Part shown: positions 51,095 to 60,773 of the stretch, piece after piece
How positions within the stretch are numbered: the first letter of the stretch is position 1
How the letters are laid out: every line of letters begins with the position of its first letter
Assembly (NCBI GenBank): GCA_903862955.1
Contig: CAIPAH010000022.1
Location: 186,001-250,000 of the forward strand
DNA length: 64,000 bases
From: an uncultured Opitutia bacterium
Lineage (GTDB): Bacteria; Verrucomicrobiota; Verrucomicrobiia; Opitutales; Opitutaceae
Direction of reading: 5' to 3'
Position numbers and translations under genes: made by a program
The notes under the pieces: model-generated
Databases searched by the model: none
Told to the model about the DNA's origin: nothing
The model's input: only the letters and a program-made list of their open reading frames with translations

Positions 51095-52936
51095 TCATGC
51101 TTCCACCAGGTCTTTTTCGACCCTGAGGTTGTCGATGATGAAGTCCTGCCGCTCGGGCGTGTTCTTGCCCATGAAGAACGACAGCAGTTCGTCGCTGCTG
51201 TAGAGGTGGTGGAGGTTCACCGGCTCGAGGCGGATGTTTTCGCCGATGAAGTCCTTGAACTCGCCGGCGGAAATCTCCCCCAGCCCCTTGAAGCGCGTGA
51301 TCTCGTGGCTGGCGCCGAGTTCCTCCACCGCGGCCTGCTTCTCGGCCTCGGAGTAGCAGTAGCGTGTGGTCTTCTTGTTGCGCACCCGGAACAGCGGCGT
51401 GTCGAGGATGAAGAGGTGGTTGTTGCGGATCAGGTCGGGGAAAAATTGCAGGAAAAACGAGATCAGCAGCAGCCGGATGTGCATGCCATCCACGTCGGCG
51501 TCGGTCGCGATCACGATCTTGTTATAGCGCAGCCCGTCGAGGCCTTCCTCGATGTTCAGCGCGGACTGGAGCAGGTGAAATTCCTCGTTCTCGTAGATGA
51601 CCTTTTTTGACAGGCCGTAGGTGTTGAGCGGCTTGCCCTTCAGCGCGAAGACGGCCTGGGTCTGGACGTCGCGCGTGGCCGTGAGCGAACCGGCGGCGGA
51701 GTCGCCCTCGACGATGAAGAGTGTGCTCTCCTCGGCCCGCTCGTTGCGGTCGCCGAGGTGGAGGCGGCAGTCGCGGAGCTTGCGGTTGTGCAGCGAGGCC
51801 TTCTTCGCGCGCTCGCGCGCGAGGCTGCGGATGCCGGCGAGTTCCTTGCGCTCGAGCTCGCTCTCCTCGATGCGGGATTTGATGCGCTCGGCCGTCTCCT
51901 TGTTCTTGTGCAGGTAGCCGTCGAGGGCCTGCTGCACGAACTTGCCGACGAACTCCTTGATCGACGGGCCGCCGGGGGCGACGTCATTGGAGCCGAGTTT
52001 CGTCTTGGTCTGCGACTCGAACACGGGCTCCTGCACGCGGACCGCGACGGCGGCATCAATGGACTGGCGGACGTCGGCGGCGTCGTAGTCTTTCTTGAAA
52101 AAGTTGCGGACCGTCTCGACCAGCGCCTCGCGGAAGGCCGCGAGGTGCGTGCCGCCCATCGTCGTGTGCTGGCCGTTGACAAAGGAGAAATATTCCTCGC
52201 CGTAGTGCGCGCCATGGGTGAACGCGACCTCGATGTCCTCGCCCTCGAGGTGGATCACGGGATAGAGGGGCTCGCCGCTCAGCTCCTTTTCCAGCAAATC
52301 CTTCAACCCGTGCTCGGATTTGAACGCCTTGCCGTTGAACGTGAGCGTGAGGCCGCGGTTCAAGAAGGCATAGTTCCACAGCATGTCCTCGATGAACTCC
52401 GCCCGGAACTTGAAGTCCCTGCCGAACAGCACCTCGTCGGGCGTGAACTCGATCAGCGTGCCGTTGCGCTCGTCGGTTTTTGCGACGCGGTGGTCCTTCT
52501 TGAGCTTGCCCTGGGCGAACTCGACGACCTTGGACTCGCCGTCGCGGACGGACTGCGCGCGGTAATGGGCGGCGAGGGCGTTGACCGCCTTCTGGCCGAC
52601 GCCGTTCAAACCGACGGATTTTTGGAAAGTCTCGCTGTCGTATTTGGCGCCGGTGTTGATGACCGAAACGCAGTCGATGAGCTTGCCGAGCGGGATGCCG
52701 CGGCCGTAATCGCGCACGCTGAGCGTCCGGTCGGTCAGGGTGATCTCGATTTTCCGGCCCTGGCCCATGGCGAACTCGTCGATCGAGTTGTCGATGGTTT
52801 CCTTCAGCAGGACATAAATGCCGTCCTCGGCGTGCGTGCCGTTGCCGAGGCGCCCGATATACATGCCGGGGCGGAGGCGGATGTGCTCAAGCGAGGAGAG
52901 GGTCTTGATGCTGGCTTCGGTGTAGGCTTGGGCCAT
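51095..52936 (-). CDS. parE: DNA topoisomerase IV subunit B (ParE-like, 613 aa)
   Basis: ATPase subunit of the type IIA topoisomerase. GHKL motifs [13 protein letters not shown] and DYGRGIPLG, then [16 protein letters not shown], a QTKTKLGS segment and the TOPRIM domain with IVEGDSAAG and [15 protein letters not shown], ending [13 protein letters not shown]. The start at 52936 ([20 protein letters not shown]) is the usual family start. It lies upstream of the ParC-like gene with a CGCAAAG-type palindrome between, and divergent from the DsbA-like gene. Confidence 0.93.
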   Translation of the reverse strand: MAQAYTEASIKTLSSLEHIRLRPGMYIGRLGNGTHAEDGIYVLLKETIDNSIDEFAMGQGRKIEITLTDRTLSVRDYGRGIPLGKLIDCVSVINTGAKYDSETFQKSVGLNGVGQKAVNALAAHYRAQSVRDGESKVVEFAQGKLKKDHRVAKTDERNGTLIEFTPDEVLFGRDFKFRAEFIEDMLWNYAFLNRGLTLTFNGKAFKSEHGLKDLLEKELSGEPLYPVIHLEGEDIEVAFTHGAHYGEEYFSFVNGQHTTMGGTHLAAFREALVETVRNFFKKDYDAADVRQSIDAAVAVRVQEPVFESQTKTKLGSNDVAPGGPSIKEFVGKFVQQALDGYLHKNKETAERIKSRIEESELERKELAGIRSLARERAKKASLHNRKLRDCRLHLGDRNERAEESTLFIVEGDSAAGSLTATRDVQTQAVFALKGKPLNTYGLSKKVIYENEEFHLLQSALNIEEGLDGLRYNKIVIATDADVDGMHIRLLLISFFLQFFPDLIRNNHLFILDTPLFRVRNKKTTRYCYSEAEKQAAVEELGASHEITRFKGLGEISAGEFKDFIGENIRLEPVNLHHLYSSDELLSFFMGKNTPERQDFIIDNLRVEKDLVEA

Positions 52937-53009
52937 GTGAAGGTGTGGGCGGACGGTGTGCGGGCCCGTCGCAGCGTGACAAGCGAAATTACGTGGCACG
53001 AAGGATTGA

Positions 53010-53073
53010 AGCCGGAAACCAGGAAGCCACGAAGGGCTCCCTCATTCGATTCCTGGATTCATGGCTTCCGGCT
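53010..53073. repeat. CCAGGAA-word inverted repeat in a divergent promoter region
   Basis: The left arm 53010-53033 (agccggaaaccaggaagcca) and right arm 53050-53073 (ttcctggattcatggcttcc) are imperfect reverse complements. Same family as 39705-39778. It lies between the divergent parE and DsbA-like genes. Confidence 0.8.
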
Positions 53074-53137
53074 AGATCCGGATTGTTCTGCCGCATTTGC
53101 ATCGACGACCGCCCCGGGGCGCGTTCGGCTGGGTGGT

Positions 53138-53791
53138 ATGAAAATCACCTATTACCTGGAGGTCCTTTCATCGTGGTGCACTTGGGTCGAGCCGACGTGG
53201 GATGCGCTCAAGGCGCGTTATGCGGGCCGCGTGGAATTTGAGTGGAAGATCGCGCTGATGAATCCGGGCGATTTTCCCGTCTCGCGCGAGCAGTGCGACT
53301 GGTTCTACCGGCGCAGCGGCGGGACGGTGATGCGTTCGCCGTTCATGCTCAACTCAGGCTGGTTCGAGGCGTCGCGCAAAGGCGTCTATCACGCGCCGAA
53401 CCTGGTCGCGGAGGCCGGAAAGGATTTTGGCTTCGCCGGCGATGAAATCCGCCGTGCGCTCGCCCATGCGGCGGTGCGCGAAGGGCAGAAAGTCGGCGAC
53501 ATGGCCACGGCCGTGGCAGTCGCCGCGAAGGCCGGCAAGGTCAACGCCCGCAAACTGCGTGCCGCCGCCGAATCGCCTGCGGTCCTCGCGCGCGTCACGG
53601 CGAGCACCAAGGAATTCCATTCCCACCAAATCAACCAGCGCCCCGCCTTCATCCTGACGGACGCGATCGGCGATAAAGCCGTGTTTTCAGGCCTAGTCCG
53701 GCTCGACCCCCTCGCCGCCACGATCGACACCATGCTCAGCGACACGGCCGCCTACGCCGCGCACGCCATTCATCACGGGGTCAGCCCCTAA
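53138..53791 (+). CDS. DsbA-family thioredoxin-fold protein (217 aa)
   Basis: DSBA-like/2-hydroxychromene-2-carboxylate isomerase fold. It starts MKITYYLEVLSSWCTWVEPT with only one Cys at the CxxC position (CTWV). FEWKIALMNP, VMRSPFMLNSGWF and a C-terminal VNARKLRAAAESPAVLARV helix with NQRPAFIL follow. Without a resolving Cys it is more likely a glutathione-S-transferase kappa/isomerase-like enzyme or oxidoreductase. Its last residues and TAA (HHGVSP then stop) come from the left inverted repeat of the adjacent mobile element, so the original C-terminus has been replaced or trimmed. Confidence 0.8.
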   Translation: MKITYYLEVLSSWCTWVEPTWDALKARYAGRVEFEWKIALMNPGDFPVSREQCDWFYRRSGGTVMRSPFMLNSGWFEASRKGVYHAPNLVAEAGKDFGFAGDEIRRALAHAAVREGQKVGDMATAVAVAAKAGKVNARKLRAAAESPAVLARVTASTKEFHSHQINQRPAFILTDAIGDKAVFSGLVRLDPLAATIDTMLSDTAAYAAHAIHHGVSP

Positions 53792-53802
53792 CTTTTGTAG
53801 TT
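53777..53802. repeat. Left terminal inverted repeat of the RAYT-type element
   Basis: 26 bp, begins ggggtcagcccctaactttt. It contains the TAA stop of the DsbA-like gene (53789-53791) and, on the other strand, the TGA stop of the transposase (53781-53783). Confidence 0.85.
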
Positions 53803-54767
53803 AACTTATTCACTAGATATTGGCTGGCAATATTTTGTCCACCTACCGTTTCGCTGACGTAGCGACTCACGGCGTCCGGGGCGCCCATGTGGAGTTTCTC
53901 GGTCAGCCAGCGGTTGGTGACACTGCTGCGCTGTTTCAGCCAGGTCGCGATCGCGATTTTCCACGGCGCTGATTTCAGTGCCAACTTGGGATTCTCTTTT
54001 TGGCGGCTCAAGGCGCGCAATCCCGCCTCCAACAATCGTTGCCATTCCAAGCGGTTGAGCTCCACGAGATCTCCCGCGCCCCAGTCCTCGGCTTTGGTCA
54101 TGCGCTTGAATTCCACGAGCATCTGCTTCTGGAATTCCTCGCCACCGTAAACCCAGCCCTGGCTCATCCGGTCAAACGCCGCTTCCTTCAAGCGCACGTC
54201 GTCCGCCATGAGCCACACCAATTGATCGTGATAAGAGCGCCAGCCGGCGGGCGAATCCGGCAAGCCGCCCGTCGCCTGCAGCCAGTCTTCGCACGTGAGA
54301 AACGCGGGACGCTCGCCGCGATCGCGCAAAAAATGCCGGTAGCTCGACCAGCGGAATTGCCCGAGCTGCTCGAGCGAAACGACATGGGCGCGAGCCGGAT
54401 TGAGGTGAATGTAATTCACCAATTGCGCCAGATGCCGGCCGCGCTCAACCAGGATGGCTTGGTAGCGTCCCTGAAACGCGTGGCCATGCTCGCCGCGAAA
54501 GCGATTGAAGCGGTTGCCAAACGTGCTCTGCAGCCAGTGCACGCCGCTCACGAGATTTCCGCGCGGGGTCTCCACCGCCAGGTGATAGTGGTTTCGCATC
54601 ACGCAGAACGCGTGCAGCCGCCATCCCATCCGCTCGCACGCTTCGAAGAGGCAGTCCACAAACGCCTGCGCCGCACCGGCCGAATCGAAGAGGTCCGACC
54701 GGTAATTCCCGCGGTTCAGCACGTGGTAAATCGCACCGGCGAACTCGATGCGGGGTTTGCGTGCCAC
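53781..54767 (-). CDS. REP-associated tyrosine (Y1) transposase, RAYT type (328 aa)
   Basis: Single-strand DNA transposase of the IS200/IS605-related TnpA_REP group. ARKPRIEFAGAIYHVLNRGN is the family start, HAFCVMRNHYHLAVETPRGN holds the HUH metal motif (HYHL), and VNYIHLNPARAHVV carries the region with the catalytic Tyr. A C-terminal extension (about 240-328) includes a helix-turn-helix-like part, SVTNRWLTEKLHMGAPDAVSRYV. Its stop is inside the left inverted repeat. RAYTs mobilise short palindromic repeats, so it may act on some of the palindromes in this window. Confidence 0.9.
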   Translation of the reverse strand: MARKPRIEFAGAIYHVLNRGNYRSDLFDSAGAAQAFVDCLFEACERMGWRLHAFCVMRNHYHLAVETPRGNLVSGVHWLQSTFGNRFNRFRGEHGHAFQGRYQAILVERGRHLAQLVNYIHLNPARAHVVSLEQLGQFRWSSYRHFLRDRGERPAFLTCEDWLQATGGLPDSPAGWRSYHDQLVWLMADDVRLKEAAFDRMSQGWVYGGEEFQKQMLVEFKRMTKAEDWGAGDLVELNRLEWQRLLEAGLRALSRQKENPKLALKSAPWKIAIATWLKQRSSVTNRWLTEKLHMGAPDAVSRYVSETVGGQNIASQYLVNKLTTKVRG

Positions 54768-54800
54768 GATGCCAAATCACCACCCAAACAAGGTGGGTTC

Positions 54801-54826
54801 AACTACAAAAGTTAGGGGCTGACCCC
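54801..54826. repeat. Right terminal inverted repeat of the RAYT-type element
   Basis: 26 bp reading aactacaaaagttaggggct then gacccc, the exact reverse complement of the left end. A truncated repeat of its core (gttaggggctggcac) follows directly and supplies the TAA of the next gene. Confidence 0.85.
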
Positions 54827-54831
54827 GTTAG

Positions 54832-55755
54832 TTAGGGGCTGGCACTGTGGCCGCGGTATTTCTTTTCACCAGCGGTGACGGCTAGGGGGAGCTTGTTCTC
54901 TTTCGGCGGGAGGGGGCAGGTGGCGAAGGAGGTGAAGGCACACGGGGGGTTCTGGGCTTTGTTGAAATCGAGCACCACTTTGCCGTCCACGGCCGGCGCG
55001 GCATACAGAAACCGCGCTGCCGCATAGGTTTGGTCACCACTGGTCTGATCCGAGATCACAAAGAAAAGCACCCCATCCGGGTCTTCCTGGATCGGCAGGA
55101 GCTCATACGTGTGCCCGTCTCGCGTAAAAACGGCCTTACCGAGGATCATCGCCGGCGCCACGCTGCCCAGGATGTTCGCGATCGGCACCTCCTTCGGTTT
55201 GTCGAACGCGACCCAGTCAGCCTCAATCCGCCAGCTGGGATCGATCGGGAAATAATCGATGCCGAGGAAATGCGTGCGCGTTGCCGCGTCACTGTCTTTC
55301 ACCCGCAGCGCCCGTTTGCCGTCCCGATCGATGACATACAGGCTCACCGTTCCCACCGTCACCATCGTCGGCCGGCCCCGTTGATCGTCGCGCAGGGTCG
55401 CGGCCAGTACCGGCTGGCCATCCACCTTGATCTCCGTCCCCGGGTTGAACATCACGTGCACCGTTCCGTTGTCCGCCAAATTGAACACCCCGAGGTGCGC
55501 CGGCCCCTTGGCCAGTACCACCGCATTGTCCGGCGCCGTGCCCACGGTGTTTTCGCCCGTTTTTAGGAAATGCAGCCCGATCAAGCTCAGCCAGCCGTCC
55601 GGCTTCGTCAGTTGCTGTACGCGTTGCGTCCGCCACGCCTCGATCTCCGCCGTGTACGGATCCTTCGCCACCTCCGTCTTCGCAACCTCCGCCGCGATCA
55701 AACTCACCGCCAGCAGGCCGCCGACCAACCACCTGAAAAATTTCGCGATCTTCAT
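54832..55755 (-). CDS. DUF1684 family secreted protein (307 aa)
   Basis: A signal peptide or anchor ([20 protein letters not shown]) precedes a beta-rich domain with family phrases: [60 protein letters not shown], and the end [40 protein letters not shown]. The last two segments with NPPCAFT and CPLPP are the DUF1684 hallmarks. The start at 55755 (MKIAKFFRW) puts the signal first. The final residues (SASP plus stop) derive from the transposon-associated repeat. Function unknown. Confidence 0.85.
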   Translation of the reverse strand: MKIAKFFRWLVGGLLAVSLIAAEVAKTEVAKDPYTAEIEAWRTQRVQQLTKPDGWLSLIGLHFLKTGENTVGTAPDNAVVLAKGPAHLGVFNLADNGTVHVMFNPGTEIKVDGQPVLAATLRDDQRGRPTMVTVGTVSLYVIDRDGKRALRVKDSDAATRTHFLGIDYFPIDPSWRIEADWVAFDKPKEVPIANILGSVAPAMILGKAVFTRDGHTYELLPIQEDPDGVLFFVISDQTSGDQTYAAARFLYAAPAVDGKVVLDFNKAQNPPCAFTSFATCPLPPKENKLPLAVTAGEKKYRGHSASP

Positions 55756-55921
55756 GGCCGCCCATTCTACGCAGGCGCGTTCGCGTCGCCAGCCCGGAAC
55801 AGCCTTAAATTTTTCGCCTTTCATCCCCGCCCCACCCCGCTCGCCGTCTTCCGGTTCACCGTTTCCCAACAACTTTCAGCGCGGGCTTTCACTTCGCGCC
55901 GATCCGCGCTACGCTGCCGGC

Positions 55922-56911
55922 ATGAAACAACGCACGTTGGGGAAAACCGGTTCGCTCGTCTCCGCCTTGGGCCTGGGTTGCATGGGCATGTCGGATTTTT
56001 ATGGCGCCCGGGACGACTCCGAGTCGCTGGCCACCCTCAACCACGCCCTCGACCGCGGCCTCACCTTTCTCGATACCGCCGATATGTACGGCTTCGGTGA
56101 CAACGAGGAACTCGTCGGCCGCGTCCTCGCCACCCGCCGCAAACAGGTCTTTCTCGCCACCAAATTTGGCATCGTCCGCAGCCGCACCGACGCCACCGTG
56201 CGCGGCGTCAACGGCCGGCCGGAATATGTCCGCGCCGCATGCGACGCCAGCCTTCGCCGCCTGGGCACGGATGTCATCGATCTTTACTACCAACATCGCG
56301 TCGATCCCAACACGCCCATCGAGGAAACGGTCGGCGCCATGGCTGAACTCGTCCGCGCCGGCAAAGTCCGCCACCTTGGCCTCTCCGAAGCGGGCGCCGC
56401 CACGATCCGCCGCGCCCACGCGGTTCATCCCATCACCGCCTTGCAGTCAGAGTATTCGCTGTGGACCCGCGACCCGGAGGACGGCGTCCTGGCCACCTGC
56501 CGCGAACTGGGTATCGGCCTCGTCGCCTACAGCCCGCTCGGCCGCGGTTTCCTGACCGGCCAGTTCAAGCGGTTCGAAGACTTCGCAGCCGACGACTACC
56601 GGCGGGTTTCGCCGCGGTTCCAAGGCGAGAACTTTCAGCGCAACCTCAACCTGGTCGAGCGCGTGACCGAGATCGCCCGCGCCAAACACTGCACGCCGGG
56701 CCAGCTCGCCCTCTCGTGGGTTCTCGCGCAGGGCCCCGACATCGTGCCCATTCCCGGGACCAAACGCCGCGCCTTTCTCGACGAGAATCTCGGCGCGCTG
56801 GATATCACGCTCTCCGCGGCGGAGCTCACCCAGATCGACGCAATCTTCCCGAAAAACGCCGCCGCCGGCCTGCGTTATCCCGCGCTCATGATGAGTGCGG
56901 TGGGACGCTGA
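55922..56911 (+). CDS. Aldo/keto reductase (329 aa)
   Basis: NADP-dependent oxidoreductase with the TIM-barrel AKR fold, AKR13/YakC-like. [20 protein letters not shown] at the start, catalytic Asp and Tyr in [18 protein letters not shown], Lys in FLATKFG, His in [20 protein letters not shown], and the cofactor loop [18 protein letters not shown]. The ATG at 55922 is the family start. It is divergent from the DUF1684 gene. The physiological substrate is unknown. Confidence 0.92.
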   Translation: MKQRTLGKTGSLVSALGLGCMGMSDFYGARDDSESLATLNHALDRGLTFLDTADMYGFGDNEELVGRVLATRRKQVFLATKFGIVRSRTDATVRGVNGRPEYVRAACDASLRRLGTDVIDLYYQHRVDPNTPIEETVGAMAELVRAGKVRHLGLSEAGAATIRRAHAVHPITALQSEYSLWTRDPEDGVLATCRELGIGLVAYSPLGRGFLTGQFKRFEDFAADDYRRVSPRFQGENFQRNLNLVERVTEIARAKHCTPGQLALSWVLAQGPDIVPIPGTKRRAFLDENLGALDITLSAAELTQIDAIFPKNAAAGLRYPALMMSAVGR

Positions 56912-56962
56912 CGGCTTCCGCAGCGAATACCTCCGCCCACTGCAGACCGTTCGATCTCGTGA

Positions 56963-58216
56963 TCACGCGGTCGCCTCGGGTGGCGCGCCGTGGCCCAGGC
57001 GCACGTCGCGCCGGAAGCTGCGCACCGCGAGCCACAGCGCGATCACCGAGAGCACCGCGCCCTCGTAGAACGCGATGCCGGGCAGGTGAAACGAGCGTTC
57101 GGGGGAGATGGCCCAGCCGAAACTGTGCGACGCGATGAAAGGTCCGGGAATACCCGCTAGGCTCGCCAGTCCCGCAAACACACCCTGCACGGCGCCTTGC
57201 TCGTTGGACGGGACGTGCTTGGTCACGTAAGATTGCAGCGCGGGACCCGAGATGCCGGCAAATGCGCCGACACAAATGATGGCGTAGATCATCCAGCCGT
57301 AGGGCGCGCTGCCGTAGCCGATGAACGCGACGATCGAGATGCAGAAACCGACGATGACCGCCCGCGTGTCGCCGAGCTTCGGCACGATCTTCTTCACCAG
57401 CGTGGCCTGGATCAACCCGGTCGCCACGCCAACAAACATCAGCGAGAGGCCGACCTGCAATGTGTCCCAGCCATAGCGTTCCTCGGTGTAGAGCGCCCAA
57501 TTCGTCTGCAGCATCACCTGCGCGAGCGTGAGGATGAAGTAGCACTCCACCAAGCCCAGCACGGCGGGAAAGCGCTTCATCGCGTAAAGCGCACCAATCG
57601 GATTGGCCCGTTTCCATTCAAACGCCCGGCGGTTCTCCGGCTTCAGCGACTCCGGCAGCACGAAATATCCGAAGATGAAGTTCAACGCCGCGCAGCCGGC
57701 CGCGAACCAGAAGGGCAGGTGCAGGCTGTATTTCCCCAGCAAGCCGCCCAGCGCCGGGCCGATGATGAAGCCGATGCCGAAAGCCGCACCCAACAGGCCG
57801 AACGACTGCGCGCGTTTTTCCGGCGGGGTCACATCCGCGATGTAGGCATTCGCCGTGGCCAGCACGCCGGCCGTGGAACCGGCCACGATGCGCGCGATGA
57901 AAAACCAGGCGAGCGTCGGCGCACAGGCCATGATCACGTAGTCAATGGCCGAGCCGGCGGTCGCGATGAGGATGATGCGCCGGCGGCCGAAGCGGTCTGA
58001 GAGCGAGCCAAGGATCGGCGAACAGATGAACTGCATCAGCGCGTAGATGCTGACGATCCAACCGAAGGAATAAGACCCGGTCGTGAAGTCACCGCCTTGG
58101 AATTCCTTGATCAGTTTCGGCAGCACCGGGATGAGCAGGCCGAAACCGACGATCGAGAGGACCAGCGTGATGAAAATGAAGCCGACGGCGGGCTTCCGGG
58201 CTGACGCATTACTCAT
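56963..58216 (-). CDS. MFS exporter of the TetA-like (TCR) group (417 aa)
   Basis: Twelve-helix major facilitator. The start [25 protein letters not shown], the loop 2-3 motif [47 protein letters not shown] and [18 protein letters not shown] are those of Tet(A)-type drug:H+ antiporters. The start ATG at 58216 ([13 protein letters not shown]) follows a GGGGGA ribosome site; the listed earlier start lies in noncoding sequence. Many environmental members do not confer tetracycline resistance, so the substrate is left open. No TetR-like repressor is next to it. Confidence 0.88.
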   Translation of the reverse strand: MSNASARKPAVGFIFITLVLSIVGFGLLIPVLPKLIKEFQGGDFTTGSYSFGWIVSIYALMQFICSPILGSLSDRFGRRRIILIATAGSAIDYVIMACAPTLAWFFIARIVAGSTAGVLATANAYIADVTPPEKRAQSFGLLGAAFGIGFIIGPALGGLLGKYSLHLPFWFAAGCAALNFIFGYFVLPESLKPENRRAFEWKRANPIGALYAMKRFPAVLGLVECYFILTLAQVMLQTNWALYTEERYGWDTLQVGLSLMFVGVATGLIQATLVKKIVPKLGDTRAVIVGFCISIVAFIGYGSAPYGWMIYAIICVGAFAGISGPALQSYVTKHVPSNEQGAVQGVFAGLASLAGIPGPFIASHSFGWAISPERSFHLPGIAFYEGAVLSVIALWLAVRSFRRDVRLGHGAPPEATA

Positions 58217-58396
58217 TCCCCCATCGTTTGTGGCCGCCGCGCCCTTGGCGAGCCTGCAAACGGTCCCCCTTCCTATCTCCATGTCCCGGCTAATTTTCAT
58301 CGAAAAAATAGCCCCCCGGTGACACCCGTGCGCCGTTCCAACGTCATAGCAGACATGGAACAACCAGCCCATTTCGACCCTCTAACTTCCACCATC

Positions 58397-58909
58397 ATGA
58401 AAGCACTGCCTTCCTACCTGACCTCCCTGGCCCTCGCCGGTTTACTGACCGGCTGCGTGGGCACGGGCCCGAATACCCAGCAAGGTGCCGTCGGGGGCGC
58501 CGCCCTCGGCGCGCTCGCCGGGGCCATCATCGGCAACAACAGCGGGGGCCACAATGCCGCCGCGGGTGCCCTGATTGGCGGTGCCGCCGGTGCCATTGCG
58601 GGGGGCACGATCGGCAACAGCATCGATAACGAGCGGGGCACGCTCTACACCTCCGAAAGCCAGGCCACCACCACCTACACGGTGGCCCAGCCGCCGGCAC
58701 CTCCCCCGCCGCAACCTGAGGTCGTCGTTTATCAACCGGGTCCCGAATACGTGTGGGTGCCGGGCTATTGGGCCTTCAACGGCTCGGCGTATATCTGGAT
58801 CGGTGGCCGTTGGGCTCGTCCGCCCCACCATCGCTACCACGCCTACTATGCCCCGCATTGGGAGCATCGCGGCGGCAGCTACGTCTACATCCAGGGCTAC
58901 TGGCACTAG
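58397..58909 (+). CDS. Glycine-zipper lipoprotein with aromatic YxW repeats (170 aa)
   Basis: Lipobox LLTGC near residue 20. Glycine-zipper segments at about 30-80 (GGAALGALAGAIIGNNSGG, GALIGGAAGAIAGGTIGNSI) suggest membrane insertion or oligomerisation. A Pro-rich linker (QPPAPPPPQPE) leads to a tail of Tyr/Trp repeats (YVWVPGYWAFNGSAYIWIGG, HHRYHAYYAPHWEHRGG) like YXWGXW/BcpO-type outer-membrane-associated proteins. The start at 58397 follows a tandem of in-frame ATG-poor sequence. Probably outer-membrane stress related. Confidence 0.8.
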   Translation: MKALPSYLTSLALAGLLTGCVGTGPNTQQGAVGGAALGALAGAIIGNNSGGHNAAAGALIGGAAGAIAGGTIGNSIDNERGTLYTSESQATTTYTVAQPPAPPPPQPEVVVYQPGPEYVWVPGYWAFNGSAYIWIGGRWARPPHHRYHAYYAPHWEHRGGSYVYIQGYWH

Positions 58910-58929
58910 TCTCCGTTTCGCGACGCAAT

Positions 58930-58958
58930 AAAAAAGCCCCGCCGGCTGCGGCGGGGCT
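58930..58958 (-). terminator. Rho-independent terminator after the DUF1059-like gene
   Basis: On the minus strand AGCCCCGCC pairs with GGCGGGGCT around a 6 nt loop and runs into TTTTTTATT. It terminates the 58983-59264 gene. A related terminator follows the paralogue at 59400-59429. Confidence 0.9.
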
Positions 58959-58982
58959 CGCGTTAGCACCGGCTGACCGGTG

Positions 58983-59264
58983 TTACTTCGTTTCCGTTGA
59001 AACCTGCACCATCGCTTCGGCATCCGCGTCGCTGAGCACCATGCCGTTGTGGTGGGTTTTGGCATGCTGCTTGAGCATGGCGATCACCTCCGCCTTGTCG
59101 TGGCTCTTCACCGTGAAGCCGCAGCCCGCGGACGGCGGGCAACTGGCGTAATAGACAGGCGTGTTGGCTGCTTCCGAGTTGGCCGTCTCTCCAGCGATCG
59201 CGAGCGTCGTGGCGAAAACGCCGAAGAGCAGCGCGCCGAGCACTGCGATCAGGTTCTTTTTCAT
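58983..59264 (-). CDS. Secreted DUF1059-like small protein (93 aa)
   Basis: A signal peptide (KKNLIAVLGALLFGVFATTLAIA) is followed by a small domain resembling DUF1059: YASCPPSAGCGFTVKSHDKA, EVIAMLKQHAKTHHNGMVLS, DADAEAMVQ. The Cys pair and conserved His suggest metal binding, although DUF1059 proteins are usually cytoplasmic. The start is at the ATG 59264. It is a tandem duplicate of the frameshifted gene at 59453-59727, each with its own terminator. Confidence 0.8.
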   Translation of the reverse strand: MKKNLIAVLGALLFGVFATTLAIAGETANSEAANTPVYYASCPPSAGCGFTVKSHDKAEVIAMLKQHAKTHHNGMVLSDADAEAMVQVSTETK

Positions 59265-59399
59265 ACTGTCCTCCTGTTGGGGTTGTGTTTGGCGGCGCTG
59301 TCGCCGCCGGGGTCCGACCAATGTGGGCAGCTTGGCTGGTTTGTCAAAGGAGCCCCCCTTTGCACCCCTCCTGCCGGCCTGATCCTCTCACAGGAGGAC

Positions 59400-59429
59400 A
59401 GAAAAAGCCCCGCCGCTCACGCGGGGCTT
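59400..59429 (-). terminator. Rho-independent terminator after the frameshifted paralogue
   Basis: On the minus strand AGCCCCGC pairs with GCGGGGCT around a 7 nt loop, followed by TTTTTC. It lies just after the 59453 stop. Confidence 0.85.
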
Positions 59430-59452
59430 CACTCGCGCGGGTGACCGCCGGT

Positions 59453-59727
59453 TCACTTCTTGGGTTCGGTGGTCTTCACCATCGCCTCGGCGTCCGCGTC
59501 GCTGAGCACGAGGCCGTGTGATGCGCCTTCGCGTGCTCCTGCAGCAACGCCACCACCTCCTCGCGATCGTGGCTCTTCACGCTGAAACTGCAGGGCGCCT
59601 TGCACTTCGCCGAATACATCGGCGGCTTGGGGGTTTCCGATTTGCCCGCGTCGGCGGCGAGCATGAGCACGGGAGCGAACAGGCCGAATGCCACCGCGAA
59701 AAGCGTGGCGAGGAGGTTCTTTTTCAT
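59453..59727 (-). pseudogene. DUF1059-like paralogue disrupted by a 1-bp frameshift
   Basis: The ATG at 59727 starts KKNLLATLFAVAFGLFAPVL and runs through KCKAPCSFSVKSHDREEVVA and LLQEHAKAHH in one frame. The expected ending GLVLSDADAEAMVKTTEPKK continues in the next frame from about 59519. In the intact paralogue the sequence is CACCACAACGGC; here CATCACACGGC lacks one base. If the frameshift is real, the product would end TASCSATRTPRRW. It could also be a sequencing error, since the whole remaining reading frame is well preserved. Confidence 0.8.
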
Positions 59728-59905
59728 GACTGGTTCCTTGTTTGTCTGGATTGTGGCGGCGCGCTGGCCGCCGGGTTGACTGTCGTGGTTGAAGGGCCGG
59801 TGCCCGGGCTGGTTCGCCCGAGCGCCGGCCTTTACTGCGGCCGATGTTTTGTGATGATGCCGGCGCGACCCTAGTTTTGGACTGTAACAATTCCGTATTT
59901 CACCC

Positions 59906-60733
59906 GTGAGAATTTGCATCGTCACCGACATGGAAGGCCTGGCCGGCGTCAGCGACTGGGAACAGTGCTACGCGACCGACGACGACGACCCTGCGTATCT
60001 CCACGGACTCGCCCAGCTCGCCGGCGACACCAATGCCACGGTCGCAGGCTGCTTCGACGCGGGCGCCACGGAGGTCGTGGTGTGGGACGGCCACGGCCGC
60101 AACCGCCAGCAGGCCTTCACGCGCGTCACACTCGATCCGCGGGCAACACTGCGGAAGTTGGAAGTGGGAGTTCCGATCCGCTTCGATGGACTCGACCAGA
60201 CCACCGCCGGCGTTGTCATGGTGGGTCAGCACGCCATGGCCGGCACCTTGAACGGGTTCCTCGACCACACCCAGTGTCCGAAGGAAATCTGCCGTTTCCA
60301 AATCAACGGCGAGGAGCACGGCGAGATGAGCCAGTTCGCGCTCCACGCGGGCGCGTTTGGCGTGCCGCTGCTGCACGTCTCGGGCGACGAAGCGCTCTGC
60401 GCGGAGGCGCGCCGACTTTTCCCGTGGGTCGCGACGACCGCGACCAAGCGCGGCACCAGCTGGGCGACGTGCGAACTCTATCCGGAGGAAGCCGTGCGGG
60501 CCCGGATCCGGCGCGATGTCGCCGCAGCAATCTCCCATCGCGCCGCCGCGCGGCCCTGGCAGCTACCGATGCCGGCAGAGGTGAAGGTCGAATTCGCCTA
60601 CACTGCACTCGCCGATCCGATCGCGGCCATCCCCGGCGTCCGACGTCCGCATGCGCGCACCGTCGCGTGGAAAATTTCCGACCCGCGCTTCATCTACAAC
60701 TGGCCGTCCGCCGACTGGCACCCGCCGGCTTGA
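59906..60733 (+). CDS. M55 family D-aminopeptidase, DppA-like (275 aa)
   Basis: Zinc-dependent D-aminopeptidase fold. The GTG start at 59906 gives MRICIVTDMEGLAGVSDWEQ, with metal ligands D8 and E10. The later segments VVVWDGHGRN, VMVGQHAMAGTLNGFLDHTQ and INGEEHGEMSQFALHAGAFG plus LLHVSGDEALCAEA are DppA motifs. It may release D-amino acids from peptides or cell-wall fragments. No dpp transporter genes are adjacent. It is divergent from the frameshifted DUF1059-like gene. Confidence 0.9.
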   Translation: MRICIVTDMEGLAGVSDWEQCYATDDDDPAYLHGLAQLAGDTNATVAGCFDAGATEVVVWDGHGRNRQQAFTRVTLDPRATLRKLEVGVPIRFDGLDQTTAGVVMVGQHAMAGTLNGFLDHTQCPKEICRFQINGEEHGEMSQFALHAGAFGVPLLHVSGDEALCAEARRLFPWVATTATKRGTSWATCELYPEEAVRARIRRDVAAAISHRAAARPWQLPMPAEVKVEFAYTALADPIAAIPGVRRPHARTVAWKISDPRFIYNWPSADWHPPA

Positions 60734-60773
60734 TCGGTCTTTTTGTAACGCTCTTCGCGGCCTTTGCGGGGGA

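Larger units (their letters stand above)
53777..54826 (-). mobile_element. RAYT/IS200-like element with 26 bp inverted ends
   Basis: The left end 53777-53802 (ggggtcagcccctaactttt, continuing gtagtt) and the right end 54801-54826 are exact 26 bp reverse complements by my reading. They enclose one Y1 transposase gene that reads leftward. A second partial copy of the right end (gttaggggctggcac) follows at 54830-54844. The left end lies in the 3' end of the DsbA-like gene and the right partial copy forms the 3' end of the DUF1684 gene. Confidence 0.85.

Noticed and set aside
58217-58372. N-terminal 52-residue extension of the MFS exporter in the listed ORF
   Set aside because: The exporter homology starts at the ATG at 58216, which has its own GGGGGA site; the extension has no family similarity.
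59500-59530. Programmed frameshifting in the DUF1059-like paralogue
   Set aside because: No slippery heptamer or downstream structure is seen at the point where the frames switch; a deletion or sequencing error explains it better.
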